64,000 nucleotides of DNA from Torreya grandis (taxonomy: Eukaryota; Streptophyta; Pinopsida; Cupressales; Taxaceae), in contig JARHVA010000001.1 of NCBI GenBank assembly GCA_037957365.1, positions 16,211,001 to 16,275,000 of the forward strand, read 5' to 3'. How positions within the stretch are numbered: the stretch's first letter is position 1; every line of letters begins with the position of its first letter. Under the pieces are notes generated by a model that saw only the letters and a program-made list of their open reading frames with translations, did not search any database and was not told the DNA's origin. Below are positions 49,685 through 61,010 of the stretch, in pieces. The position numbers and the translations under genes were made by a program.

Positions 49685-51569
49685 TACGTGTTATCTTATG
49701 TGTGAATCATACCATATGTGGAAAATAAGTACAATAATGACCTAGCTTATAACTTGGAAAATTGGGATATTTGGATACTTCTTCAGTACTTCAAACATGT
49801 GTATGTATTTCCCCTATGACTAATATAAAAATAGGAGAAAATAAGGAACTTTTATTTTATCAAGTGCTTGATTTAATGCTTTGATAGGTTTCCTTGGTCT
49901 ATGTTGGGTGTGGAATGAATAAGGGTTAATCTTATATTTATACCAATCCATTTGGAAAAACAACTCACATTAAATAACCTAGGCTAACTAATAAGATACA
50001 TTTCATTTGTAAATTAGATGACTTTAGGGCACTAGACACTTGTGTTAGAGTAGGACACCTACATCGATGTAAGTGTTTATTCAGGATGCAAGTGTCCAAG
50101 GAGTAGGAAAGTAGGTATAGGCTTAGAACTTATAGAGATATAAGATAAGCAGGTTTTAAGCATTTTGGGAAAGATAGAAGGCTTAGGTCATCAATATAAT
50201 ATTGGTCAAACTAATATATATGCTAAAGAGCACAAAAGAGAGCAGATGTGAGATTTTCAAAAGAAGGAAAGGCCTAAAACTGAGAGGAAAATCCAAGGTC
50301 TAATTTTTCCAAGTGTATAAGATTGAGGTGCTATATAGTTCATAAATAATGTCTATAGTTTCTAGTAACCAACCTATTAGTTTGTGCAAGAGAGTCGTTA
50401 TGGAGATTATCATTTTAAAAATATGACCACTATATCACTATGGGTAAAGTCACACTATAGGATAAGGACACAATGCAATCTTATTTGATAGTGCACTTTT
50501 ATCTATAAGGGATAAAATCTTTTGAAACTAAAGTGGTGGTGAAGTATATGCTAAATAGGGATGAATAGGGACATAATAGGGAAGTCTTAAATATATGCAT
50601 AATAATTGTGATATTTTTAAGGTTTCCTTATATGTTGTGGGTTGTTATAATGATGAATTCACCAAGTATAGTAAATATGTCTAGGACAAGCATTTTCAAG
50701 CATTTATTTATTAAATTTTGATGTCTAAATCTCTAAATTATAAATATTCAATTGAAACATATTGTTGCTGAATTATTTATTTCTGCTAACCTTCTAAAGG
50801 AAGATGGATATTTTGTTAATTTAAAGGACAAATCAAAAACCCTTATTTATTATTAAGTATTAGTTCTACAACATGATCACTAGGACTACCTTTTCATACT
50901 TTGTTGATGATGCCATTTGGTCACTTCCTCTTCAAGTGACTTGTTTGTTGACAACCATATCATCAGAAGCTAAAACTCTCATAGTCAATCAGTTGAATCC
51001 ACATTCCCTTGTTCGACTTAAGGGATAAGCTTTATTTACTCATCCATGTATAGGTATTAAGTAATGGAGTCCCCTATTTTTTCAAAAATATTTCTCCCTA
51101 AAACACAATAGGGAGGGTGTAAATATTGACCCATGTAAGGATGAAACATGTGTTTTTAGTTTGTGGGTTAAAACCAAAATCCAAGTCCTAATGAAAATAC
51201 CATTTTGTCCCAAGAAATAGTTATGCCTATGTTTCAAAACAAGTTTTCTATGTTTTGGATGAGAAAAATTTATTTCAAATAAATTCATAGGCAAGAAAAT
51301 TGTTTGTAAAATACCAAGCCAAATATTTTTGAGTTTATTTATTAACTCATCCAATTTAGGTATTCTTCCACTAACTTCTTAGATGATCGTACAGTCTTCA
51401 AAATCAACCAAATTAGGCTCAAAATCATCATTTTTGATAGTAATTATTATTGTTGTAATTTCAATAAACTTTTTCTTCATTACTGTTAAATCAATCTCCC
51501 ATCCCTATAACTATTTCTCAAGCCTGGGTGGATCAATCCTAATCTTTGTTGAGTTTTCATTAGTAGTAT
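49685..51569. other. AT-rich sequence, probably old retroelement
   Basis: No convincing coding frame. The minus-strand frame at 51082-51354 shows no motif. The right part may be the downstream flank of the E4 LTR. Confidence 0.35.
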
Positions 51570-52573
51570 GCTAGAGAAACCTGGACTAACCAACTTATGT
51601 AACAACAAATCCATTTTTAACAAAACAAATAACTTACCTTCACTTACTCTTTACATATGTTAGATGTTGCTCAGATTGATTGTTAATTTTTGTAGTTGTA
51701 AAACGCTTGATTGAGGTGCATCAATAATTTGACAGCACTTTCCCTTATAATGTTGATATTTGATTGATTGGATTGATGATTTGAAGCTTCGATGGATAGT
51801 ATTTGTATGTAACTTCATTGTATAACTCAAGCCTCTTCAAAATGGATGTAAATGACTCAATTTATAGATTTGGTTTGATTAATGAGAGCCATTGATCTTG
51901 GTTAGAGATCAATGGTGGAGGATGATTGAATTGATGGGAGATTATTAAAAAAATTAGTGGAAATATTAGGAGTGGGAAATAGGTGTGACATTGAAACCAT
52001 GGAGGATTAAATAACTTATTTAATTTGATAGTGGACATTAGTGGGATTTTAGGTGGATTATTAAATTTAGAAAGGGGAATCTTTAGATTATAAAATTTAA
52101 ATGATGTGGGATAGGAAAAGCCTATAACATTATTGAAGTTTAGAAAGTGACATATTTGAATCATAAAATTCAAATGATAGGATACATGCAGAGTGTGACA
52201 TAATTGAAATTTGGAAAGAGGAATCTTTAGACTATAAAATTCAAATGATGAGGGATAGACAAATCCTATGGCATTATTGAAATTTAGAAAGTGGAAGGGA
52301 GTGGAAGATGATGTCATGATATGGGGATTATTCTATTTTTAGATTTTGATAATTATGGATATTTAAAATCCATGGAATTAAGGAAGGATTAGTTAATTTA
52401 TTTAGATTAATTAACTAATGGAATAGGGTGAAAATTTTATGAGATTGGAGATAGTTATAGAATAAAAAATTAATTGACTAGAGGTGATGAATAGTGAAGG
52501 TTAGGAATGTTAGTGCAAATAGAAGATTAATTAGTTAAAATTATTGTGATGTGTCTAATTTTACATGTCTACA
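51570..52573 (-). repeat. E4 3' LTR (lower border approximate)
   Basis: On the minus strand it starts TGTAGACATG at 52573, directly after a polypurine tract. A minus-strand TATA box (CTATAAATTGAG) lies near 51860-51872. The lower end is not marked by a primer site, as expected for a 3' LTR, and is a guess. Inside, 52063-52149 and 52206-52288 are imperfect copies of one ~85-bp unit. Confidence 0.55.
52063..52288. repeat. Internal duplication in the E4 LTR
   Basis: AAATTTAGAAAGGGGAATCT...TAAAATTTAAATGATG recurs about 143 bases later as AAATTTGGAAAGAGGAATCT, both ending with ATTATTGAA.TTTAGAAAGTG. A third, partial unit (TCATAAAATTCAAATGATAGG) lies between them. Confidence 0.8.
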
Positions 52574-52587
52574 TTCTCCCCCTCTTT
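52574..52587 (-). other. E4 polypurine tract
   Basis: The minus strand reads AAAGAGGGGGAGAA immediately before the LTR start TGTAGACATG. This is the expected second-strand primer site of an LTR retrotransposon. Confidence 0.7.
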
Positions 52588-54180
52588 GATAAGGCATTTC
52601 GATACACAATGAATGGATTAATGACTTTTTAAAGAAAGAAGAATCCAAAAAAAATGTGGATGAAAAATTAGATGATGATGATGATGAAAGAATGTGATGG
52701 ATGATATCCATTCAAGAAGACATGTAGGGATGAAGGAGATAAATGTGATCTTGAAAAAGAGATTAAAAAAAAGTATGGATTGGAAGAATCAATGGGTGAG
52801 TAATGAATAAATAGGGGTTAAGATGTAGGGTGAGATTATGAGATTAATTCATAAATGAACTTAAGCCACTCAAGCTAAAGATTGCATGCTTTGATTTTTT
52901 ATGATGATTGATTGAGTTTCCTAAAGTAGGGATGATTTTGGAAATATATATCTTGAGTTAAGTTGCACACTTTTATTTTCCCCAAGTAGGTTGGATGTGG
53001 GAAAAACATCTTAATGATGGAGTTGCAAGCTTGATTTACCCCAAGCAAGGTAAAAGTTATGAGCTTAGATGGATAACTAATTATTGACTAATTTTATAAA
53101 TTAAATAAATATTTTAACTTATTGTATAGATTAATTATGAACAAATGATTGGGGGAGAGTGAATGGGATGGAATAATTATTGATTTTACCTTAGAAATCC
53201 CATGTAATTGAGCAATGCCTACATAGACCAAATAAACCTTAGGCCAAATGTAGTCCTTCCTTTAGGGAATTATCATTATGAATGAAATATATATTAAATT
53301 AGGGATGAAATTAAATCAATTGAAAAAAAAATTATTTGATTTGATGTTCTAATGATCAGGAATTGATTTTCCTCAAATAGGGTGGATTCAAGATAAGCTA
53401 CAGACTTTTATGTGCCCCAAGCAAGGCAAGTTTTGAGTTTGGCTTGCAAGCATTGGTTTAGGAGTTAAGTTATTGAATGTAATTATTAATGATCATATAG
53501 ATGATTATTTAAAAGGTGTGATAGGTTGACACAAATGTATGTGTGGATGGTATAATGAATTTTCAAAAAATGAAGAATCTGCAAAAAAACTAGGCACATG
53601 AGGATGTCCCAAAGTGATGAAATAATGATTAAAGAAATGATGTGATGATGTGTTGAGGGATAACAATGGATATGAAGATGGATTGGGTATGGACTTAACA
53701 TTTCCACCTTCACTTATGATTTATTAAAGAAATCAAGTTCACACAATGAGTATAAACTTACTTCATCATAAGGGGGCATGGATATCAACACATAAAACAA
53801 CCAATGTCAATGAGAAGAACACATTCCATGAGAAAACATGAAGGTAAAATAAGCCTTGATTTTAAGTGAGTAACTAGGAAAAGATGATTGGAAGAATAAA
53901 AAGAGATTCCTATGCATAACATGTAAAAACATTAATATGTAAGATGTATATGTATCAAACAATGAACCTGATTAGATTTCATGCATTAAATCAAGAAGTA
54001 GAATACATGGGTAAGCATGTGTGTAAAATAAGTTTGACCCAGTGACCACTCACTTATTTTTGTTGATGATATGGATGAAAAAGTATGAAGAGGATAACAA
54101 GGTCTCAAATAAATGGATGATGGTGAGGATGAAGAACCAGATAGTACTGAGTAGAGTGCTTATTATAACTTTTAATGACT
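52588..54180 (-). mobile_element. E4 internal 3' region
   Basis: Sequence just inside the E4 3' LTR, with no coding motif. It holds one shared module (53185-53270) and recurring CCCCAAGCAAGG / CCCCAAGTAGG words near 52975, 53038 and 53415 in a loose ~400-bp repeat. The coding part of E4 is missing, and sequence of a different type begins around 54180. Confidence 0.5.
53185..53270 (-). repeat. Shared 3' module, E4 copy
   Basis: The minus strand reads GGACTACATTTGGCCTAAGG, then GGTCTATGTAGGCATTGCTC. The flank TCCCTAAAGGAAGGACTACA closely matches E1 copy 1 (TCCCTTTTAGGGAGAACTAC). Both complementary arms are retained. Confidence 0.75.
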
Positions 54181-54185
54181 AAGTG

Positions 54186-54682
54186 GTGTTTCATTTACCC
54201 TAATATCACCTTGGTGTTAATTAAATAATGAATAATGTATCATTTATTAACCCAAGATAAAAACCTCAGTTAAATAAATAAATATATTATAATTATTTAA
54301 TTCTTACCAAATTTTATTCAATGTGATTTCGGGACGGATAGAACTGTTATTTCACAAAAACCACTTCCCCTCATAAATTTTATAAATAAGGTTTTACCCC
54401 TATTATAAATTCATTTGATCTTGAGGAATTAAAAATATCTTGAGTGACTCAAGGTTTTGTGAAGGTTATTTTGGAAGAGAGGAAGTGAGAAGAGAAGTTT
54501 ACGTATAGGGGTGATTTGGTTTCTCATATTAATAAATATCATATTGGTGGGTTTTTTACCTCTTTGAGGTTTTTCCACAGTAACTCCTATGTCATTTGTT
54601 GATGTATTCATTATATGTTTTGTTTATCAATTATAATCTATATCTTGTATATGCATAATGCATTCCTTTAATGAATTTGACA
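54186..54682 (+). repeat. Possible plus-strand LTR remnant (start uncertain)
   Basis: The stretch has a TATA box (TTTTATAAATAAGG, about 54376) and ends TTTGACA, directly followed by a primer-site-like TGGTAACAGACC. The start is not defined. No coding region follows, because the copia A LTR lies there. Confidence 0.35.
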
Positions 54683-54694
54683 TGGTAACAGACC
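54683..54694 (+). other. Primer-site-like sequence (Met-tRNA type)
   Basis: TGGTAACAGACC differs at two positions from the common plant copia site TGGTATCAGAGC. Confidence 0.4.
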
Positions 54695-55149
54695 TGAGGG
54701 AATATAATTGGTAGAGTAACCATTATCAATTATGTGTAAAAGTTGTCTGGAGATACACAAGATCCAAAGATAAATCCAAATCAGAAATCCCACAACAAGA
54801 ACCTAAAATAATAATTTCAAAAATGAATAAACATATTTATTCATACACACCAAAATTATAGCTGGTGTTCCTAAATTCACTCTCAGTTTCTCACTCAGCA
54901 ATCTATTGGATTGCAATAATATATAGATAAAATAGTTTTTTAAATGGAAAATAAACTATTTGTCGTAGGTATGTAAAATGAGAAAACTAATTAAAAATCA
55001 ATTTTCAATTTTACGTACAAATAAATATTGTTGAGAAGTCTCAATAGTAAAACAATTAATTACCTAGGTAACTAATATCTACCCTAGGTAATAATAAACT
55101 TGACATAGGTAAAAAAACTACCTAGATAAGCTTATACATTATTCTAACA
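54695..55149 (-). repeat. Copia A 3' LTR (lower border approximate)
   Basis: On the minus strand it starts TGTTAGAATAATG at 55149, directly after the purine tract ATGGGAGGG (55150-55158). A TATA-like CTATATATTATTG lies near 54918-54930. The lower end is uncertain because no second LTR is available. Confidence 0.65.
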
Positions 55150-55158
55150 CCCTCCCAT
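55150..55158 (-). other. Copia A polypurine tract
   Basis: ATGGGAGGG on the minus strand directly precedes the TGTTAGA LTR start. Confidence 0.65.
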
Positions 55159-55299
55159 AAGTGAAATAGAGGGAGTATGAAACAAATATGGGTCCCGACT
55201 ACTAGGCCTGATAAGGTACCCATGTACAAACCAAAAAATAAAAATAAAAGGTGTGACTTCATGGAAAATCCCCCCCCAAGGATAACTTCCTTCACCCCA

Positions 55300-56248
55300 A
55301 TCATCTCTCGAAACTAAAGATAACAAGGAGAAGCTAAATATTTAGTGAATATCTTAGTAATATGCACAAACTCTAAGGAAAGAACTCTATCCTGATTGAG
55401 CTATCGAATGAAGTACATGTGAATCTCAATGTGTTTTATGCATTGATGCTCAACAAGATTGTGTGAAATAGAAATTGCACTTTGGTTATCACACCAAAGA
55501 ATATTAGGACCCTACTGTGTGAAACCAAACTCTCAAAGCAACCATCAAAGCCAAAGGATCTCCTGACTAGCTTTGATAGCACTTCAGTACTTTACCTCAG
55601 TGGAAGATAATGCATTAGTTGTCTATTTTTTATATGACCAAGCAATTGGACCAAAACCAAGGGTGAAATCAAATCCACAAGTGGATTTACAAGTGTCAAC
55701 ATCACCAACCCAATCAAATTTAGTGTATTCAATAAGATGTGGAGAAATCAGTGGTGTGTAATGAATACCAAAGTGTGTAGTGACCCAAATGTAGCATAAA
55801 ATATGCTTGGTTACTATACAATGACTCTCATGAGGTTCATGTGAAAACTAAGAGATAAGGTTCATAGAAAATATGATGTTGGGATGTGTATGAGTCAGGT
55901 ATAAAATACTAACTATAAGTTGTCGATATAATGTCAAATCAACAAAAAGAGGCATACAAGTGGTATATAACACAACACCTAACTGATATGGAGTGGGGGC
56001 AAGCTTACAATTAGCCATGTCAAACCTGTGAAGAAGATTTTACACATACTTTTGCTATCTAATGGAGATACCCTCAGAATATTGATGAACCTAAAGACCA
56101 AGAAAGTGATGCAAAATTCCCAAATCTATCATGTCAAACCTATCTACCAGCTTGTTTTTGATGTCCTAAATCAAGCAGTCTAAACTGCCAATGAGGATAA
56201 GGTCATCTACATACAAAACTAATATCACAATATCCTCACATTGCTTTA

Positions 56249-56305
<57 letters not shown>

Positions 56306-57017
56306 GATCTGACTCATAATGATGAAAACTAAAACTCAAAAGAAGAGAGTCCATCTTCTCATACCAAGCTCAAGGAGCTTGTTTTAGACCGTATAAAGAA
56401 TGATGGAGTATACAAACCAATGATGAATCTTATACAAATCTTGGAGGATGATCCATATAGATCTCATCTTAGATATCTCTATGCAAGAATCTACTCTTCA
56501 CATCCATCTACAAAATTTACCAATGATGTGAAGCAGTAAGAGAAAGTACAAGTTGAATAGAATCCATCTTAGGTATAGGGGTAAAGGTTTTAGAGTATTC
56601 TACTCCTTCAACCTATGAAAAACCCTTAACTACTAATCAAGTTTTGTACTTATCAACCAATCCATCTAGAGCATATTTGGTCTTAATGACCCATTTGCAT
56701 CTTACAAGGTTTCTTCCCTTAGGAAGAGTAACAAGGTCCCATGTATGATTATTTATCAATAAATAATACTCATCATACATAGCAGCATCCCACTCAGGTT
56801 TACCAATGGCCTCAAAAAATAATATTGGATCATCAGTAGTGGCTTTTCCCATAAGATAAACACTTGATGCTTGTGATAAAGTGAAATGAGAGTCAAAATT
56901 ACTTGTAGAGTACCCTATGCCCATTTGGGCAAGGATGATGAAGTAGTGGTTATGGTGGTTGAATTGCTGCAACATCACCTTTATCATGATCAATAGAAAG
57001 CAAATCCTCAATATCAT
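55300..57017 (-). pseudogene. Copia A reverse transcriptase and RNase H
   Basis: From 57017: AIGKPEWDAAMYDEYYLLIN NHTWDLV, LVRCKWVIKTKYALDGLVDK, SLYGLKQAP*AWYEKMDSLL, SDHN, a Tyr-Ile repeat, then VILVLYVDDLILIGS with the YVDD active site intact at 56202-56213. RNase H follows with TCGFDFTLGFGPIAWSYKK, NALSSTEVKY and NILWCDNQSAISISHN, ending near 55380. About ten stops, mostly at Gln, Trp or Arg codons. An (AT)n microsatellite interrupts the palm domain in frame. These are the typical blocks of plant copia Pol. Confidence 0.92.
56251..56302. repeat. (AT)n microsatellite inside the copia A reverse transcriptase
   Basis: A 52-base AT run. On the minus strand it stays in frame and adds a Tyr-Ile repeat between SDHN and LKQCEDIVIL, where the family has a short NLYI-type segment. 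Confidence 0.95.
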
Positions 57018-57800
57018 CTATTGAAGAGGAAGGAGGAGGAGAAAGAGAATAATTACAATATGTAGACTCCTGTGGAGTGGGTAGCTCATCAACACGTACA
57101 TCCCATCGAAATAATACATCATGTGAGATAGGATAAAAAAAATGATAAGCTTTTACATCTTCACAATAGCCAATAAAAACTAGTGATTGGATTTTCTTCT
57201 CCAAAGATTTCCTTTTGTCATCTAGAATAGATTCCCATGCTTGACTACTGAAGACATGAAAATCTAAAATATCAAGCTTGATCCCTGACCAAGCTTTTTC
57301 AAGTGTCATATTTTGCACAACTTTGTGAGTCATGCAGTTTTGAATGTAGTTTGCATAATTTACTACTTCAGCCCAATATTGTGAACCCAATTTTTTAGAA
57401 TGAATCATACAATTTTCCATCTCTTTCAATGTTTGATTCTTCCTCTCTACTACACCATTTTATTGGGGAGTGTATGGTACATTGAACTAATGTCAAATGC
57501 CATGCTCGATATAGAAATTTGAGAAAGCATTATTATCATATTCCCCCCCATTTTTGATGTGTATCTTCTTGAGAAGAAGAGATGATTATTTTTCAAAAAA
57601 TATTTTAGAAACCTTGAAGGTCTTAACTACTTCACTTTTTAACTTGAGAAAATATACCCAAGTTTTATGAGTGAAATCATCAATGAATATGAGTACATAT
57701 TTTGCCCCTAAAAAAGAATGAGTTGGAAAGGACATCAAATCACTATGAACCAACTTTAAGGTTGCATGTGCACGTGTGGCCTTACCAACTGAAAATGGAT
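56950..57800 (-). pseudogene. Copia A integrase
   Basis: The minus-strand frame contains LKLVHSDLMSF (first Asp), YVLIFIDDFTHKTWVYFLKL, IHIKNGGEY (family RSDNGGEY, where the second catalytic Asp is replaced by Lys), and NGVVERKNQTLKEMENC with the Glu intact, then WAEVVNYANYIQNCMTHKVV and a C-terminal region to LPTPQESTY. The 159-residue open stretch at 56950-57429 covers the C-terminal half. It would integrate the copia DNA but is inactive as read. It overlaps the start of the reverse transcriptase part in another frame near 57000. Confidence 0.9.
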
Positions 57801-59160
57801 CCTAGTGTTGTTTACCAATTAGACATCCAAGACATATTCCATCAATACATGAGACTTTAGGAAGGCTATTTACAAGATTTTTTGTACTCATTTTCTTCAT
57901 ATAACCAAAACTTAGATGCCCTAGCCTTTCATGCCATAATTTATTAAGGCTATCACCATGTGCTACAAGTAAAGAACTAAAAGTCCTAGAAGAAAACTCA
58001 AACTTATCAAAAGTGTAAAGTCTTGTATAATGATCTACTTTACCTGTAGCAATTATCTCACTATGATCATTACATTCTCTTATTACAACATCATGCGGAG
58101 TGAATTCCATAGTTTTACCAGTACCAAAATGACATATTTGGTACACAAAGAGAAGATTAAAAGAGATTTGAGGTACAAGTAATACATTATTAAAATAACC
58201 ATCCTATTTTTGAATAGTACCTAATCCCAAAACATTAATCTATGAATAATTCCCCATGATAATATGTGAAGTACTAAAATATATAATAGAAGACAAGAGA
58301 TCCTAAGAATGTGTGAGATGATGAGAAGCACCTAAGTCAAAAATTCACTTATCCTATGATGAAGATATAGCCCTAACTAAGATTATTTTCCCTTTCCCTG
58401 TGGAAGGAGAAGAAGATTCAGAAGGTACATAATTTTTTTTTTTAATTTTGCCTCTAATGTTACCATCTTCTTATAACATCTACTTTCATCATGATTAGGA
58501 CCACCACAAAAATTGCAAGGACCAAAAGTTTTCTTTTTTTGCTTAAAACCTTATTGTTTTTAGAAAATTGTGTAGTAGTATCTATAGGTTTATTGAAAGA
58601 TAGTGTTTTCTACTTTAATTTAGGTGGAGGGTTTCCTTTTGAGGTATTAGCCACTAAGGCATGACTAGAACTAGGTAGAGCATCTAGGGCCATTAGCTTT
58701 ATTGTCTCTCTAGTTAATCTTTCATTAAAAACTTTAAAAGAAGGCCATTTGAATTCATCACTTAATCTATCCATCATGGTATAAAAGCATAATAAAATAC
58801 ACTATATGGTCCTTTCAATTTTGACAAAATCAAGAAAATGCACTCCTTGTCATTCTTATCCTTCCCACCAGCTTTATACTATGATCTAATAAACTTGACT
58901 TTTGCCAAAAATTCATCTATGAAAAGAAAATATGATGGAGATAAAGCACTCAATTTTGCATCTAATTGTAATATTTTAAAATCATTTACTTTGACAAATA
59001 TATTTGTAAACTTTTTCCATACCTCTTTTGGTTTTTTTGTATCTGCAATGTGGAATTGAAGACTATCTAACATGTTGAGGCCAATCAATCCAAGTACCTC
59101 ATCCTGCTTGCAACCATAGGTGTACTTGTCCTTTTTAGTGGTGAATTTTTCACGTGTGTT
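57800..59160 (-). pseudogene. Copia A Gag, protease and GAG-pre-integrase region
   Basis: From 59160: TTKKDKYTYGCKQDEVLGLI, MLDSLQFHIADTKKPKEVWK and MDRLSDEFKWPSFKVFNERL TRETIKLMAL, the usual copia Gag end. The zinc knuckle CNFCGGPNHDESRC (C-x2-C-x4-H-x4-C, near 58470-58520) is intact. The protease motif reads FDLGASHHL for the family IDSGASHHM, so the active-site Ser is Leu. The 114-residue open part at 57802-58146 is the GAG-pre-integrase domain, with KLWHERLGHLSFGYMKKM and CLGCLIGKQH. The Gag N-terminus is lost. Confidence 0.88.
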
Positions 59161-59957
59161 GTCATAAAAAATACTCCATAATCCCTTTGACTAAAAAATT
59201 TGTTGCATTTTTAGTCTCTAAACATGATAATTTATGGCATTTAGAGGTTATAATTAATCAAGAATCCATTCCCAAAGATGAAGATGACATTGATAAAAAA
59301 GATGTAGACATTCTATGTACAACCCCTCCCGTTACAATTTAATATCTTTCAATGAAAATACTACCCTTAAAAAAAAATTAAATGTAGTATTTTGTTCTTA
59401 TTTTAAAAAAACAAAAAAAAACTTTTTCAAAAGAGAGAAAAAAAGAGGGATTTGACCCCAGGACCTCCACCCTACCAAATTCTTAGCAAAAATAACTTAG
59501 CCACTAAGTCAAAGTCTATTTTATGAGCATTTAAACAAAATCTTGCTTTTAAATCTCTTCAAAAAAACAAAATTTAATGAAAAAAGGCCTCAAATTGATC
59601 CATATGTGTGAGGGAGGATTAGCAGAATAGTCTTACTCAGAAAAATATGCAGCAATGTACGATGTTGTGAAGATTTGTGAGGAGAAATCAGAAGATTGAC
59701 AAAAATCTTTTGGCAAAGATTTTCCACAAATGCCTTAAAAATATGTTGAGGATATAAGTCCCAAACACCTATACGGCCTAATGTAAATTCAAATTTTTAT
59801 GCTGCACATGAAACTTGGTAATGTCTTCTTATGTCTCTAGGTGTCAGATTCCAAAAACCATTAATGTATAGCCTCCCAATTGAAGAAAATTGTACGAGTA
59901 TGCAGTAGATTAAAGACAGACTATAATTTCCCTATTGAAGGAGCTCAAAGCTATTAT
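59161..59957. other. Spacer between copia A and copia B
   Basis: No supported gene. At about 59448-59515 the plus strand reads GGGATTTGACCCCAGGACCT, then TTAGCCACTAAGTCAAA. In reverse complement this resembles the B box and A box of a tRNA-derived sequence, a possible SINE relic. Several A-rich runs lie nearby (59371-59445). Confidence 0.35.
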
Positions 59958-60409
59958 TGTAGGTTTTTATTTTCCCTATTTATTAATTAGGGAAATTGTA
60001 TTTCTTATGCATACATGAAATTTTCCTACATTTGTGGGATAGGCTAGCTTATGTGGAGGTGTGTGTCATAGATGTGTCGTAAGTGTCATAAGAATGTCAT
60101 AAGTAACTCCCTTGATGGAAGTTACTTCTCTATTCTTAGCACCTTGTCACCACCTTTCATGGAGGAGTTACTATCTATTCTTGGGGTGCCTTGTCCACCT
60201 TTTGAGGAGTTAATTTCATACTCTCCTATATGTATTCCTCACTTTGGCCATCTCATGCTAATTTCAAATTTAGTTTTCTCCATTTTGTCTTGTGCAATTT
60301 CTCTTATTGTGTTATTTTCAAATTGCTTTAGCATCTATGTGGTGTGCACTTGCTTCAACTTGTGTGATCACGTCTCCATTACACTCGTATTATCTAGATT
60401 CTAGCAACA
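59958..60409 (+). repeat. Copia B 5' LTR (start tentative)
   Basis: Starts TGTAGGTTTT and ends TAGCAACA, about 450 bp, followed after nine bases by the primer site. A TATA-like CCTATATGTATTCC lies at about 60223. The second LTR is outside the window, so the left border is by eye. Confidence 0.55.
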
Positions 60410-60418
60410 ACTCCAATA

Positions 60419-60430
60419 TAGTATCAGAGC
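60419..60430 (+). other. Copia B primer binding site (Met-tRNA type)
   Basis: TAGTATCAGAGC, one change from the common plant copia site TGGTATCAGAGC, followed by AAACCCG. Confidence 0.75.
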
Positions 60431-60567
60431 AAACCCGATAATCTTGTGTGTGATTATGCTTTTAGCTTATTTTGAAATCAAGAAGAGTGGAGTTCTCTTT
60501 ATTTTTCTATTCTAGATTTGGTCTAAAATAAATAAATAAAATTTTGTCAATATCACTTCTTGCCTTC

Positions 60568-61010
60568 TTACTTTGCTTTCTTAAGTGTATCACCGGCCGA
60601 AGAAACTGACAAGGCATACTTAGAAGCTCCGTTAGTAGCCAGAGTACTGATGGGCTCGCTAGCAGTCTTAAGCATTCCCAAGGGATTGTATTTTGGCTCT
60701 ACATAATATTCCAGCATGTAAACCTATTGAGTGCTAGAGAGCTTTTTCAGCTTAGCCACAACTGGCCTGCTAAAGGCTTTGTCTATTGGCGCGAACAAAG
60801 TAAGGCCACGGCCAGTGGCAGTGGCAATGGCATCTTAGCAGATTTTAAGAACGCTGGTGGTGGTGATCTGTCGCATGAATATCTTGTAGCCAACCTTGTC
60901 AAGCATGCCTGTGACATTAAGATTGGTAGCAGAGGGAACTGGTTTGATTAGATCAGAGGGTAGGATAAGCTTGGGGATCTTCTTCACAGACTTCAAAAAA
61001 TTGGTAATCT
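60568..61010 (-). pseudogene. Fasciclin-like arabinogalactan protein (FLA) fragment
   Basis: One minus-strand frame from about 61010 reads ITNFLKSVKKIPKLILPSDL, then NVTGMLDKVGYKIFMRQI, GRGLTLFAPIDKAFSRP, KKLSSTQ*VYMLEYYVEPKY and ISTLATNGASKYALSVSSAG DT. This is a FAS1 domain: the H1-type GLTLFAP.D.AF box, the YMLEYYV segment (family LLEYHVLP) and the ATNGAxKYxL block typical of plant FLAs. Only two stops interrupt it, at 60835-60837 and 60724-60726. The domain is cut after SSAGDT, short of its C-terminal part, and neither signal peptide nor Pro-rich region is present. FLAs are GPI-anchored wall and membrane glycoproteins. The higher GC content sets it off from its neighbours. Confidence 0.75.

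Larger units (their letters stand above)
54695..59160 (-). mobile_element. Copia A: Ty1/copia retrotransposon, 5'-truncated
   Basis: On the minus strand from about 59160: gag part, zinc knuckle, protease, GAG-pre-integrase domain, integrase, reverse transcriptase, RNase H, polypurine tract and 3' LTR. The copia domain order (integrase before reverse transcriptase) is clear. The N-terminus of gag, the primer site and the 5' LTR are missing, so the copy is truncated near 59160. Coding damage is moderate, with long open stretches surviving. Confidence 0.9.

Noticed and set aside
60727..60951. Plus-strand open frame of 74 residues in the GC-richer patch
   Set aside because: It is the shadow of the minus-strand FAS1/FLA frame, which shows family motifs across about 145 codons; the plus frame shows none.
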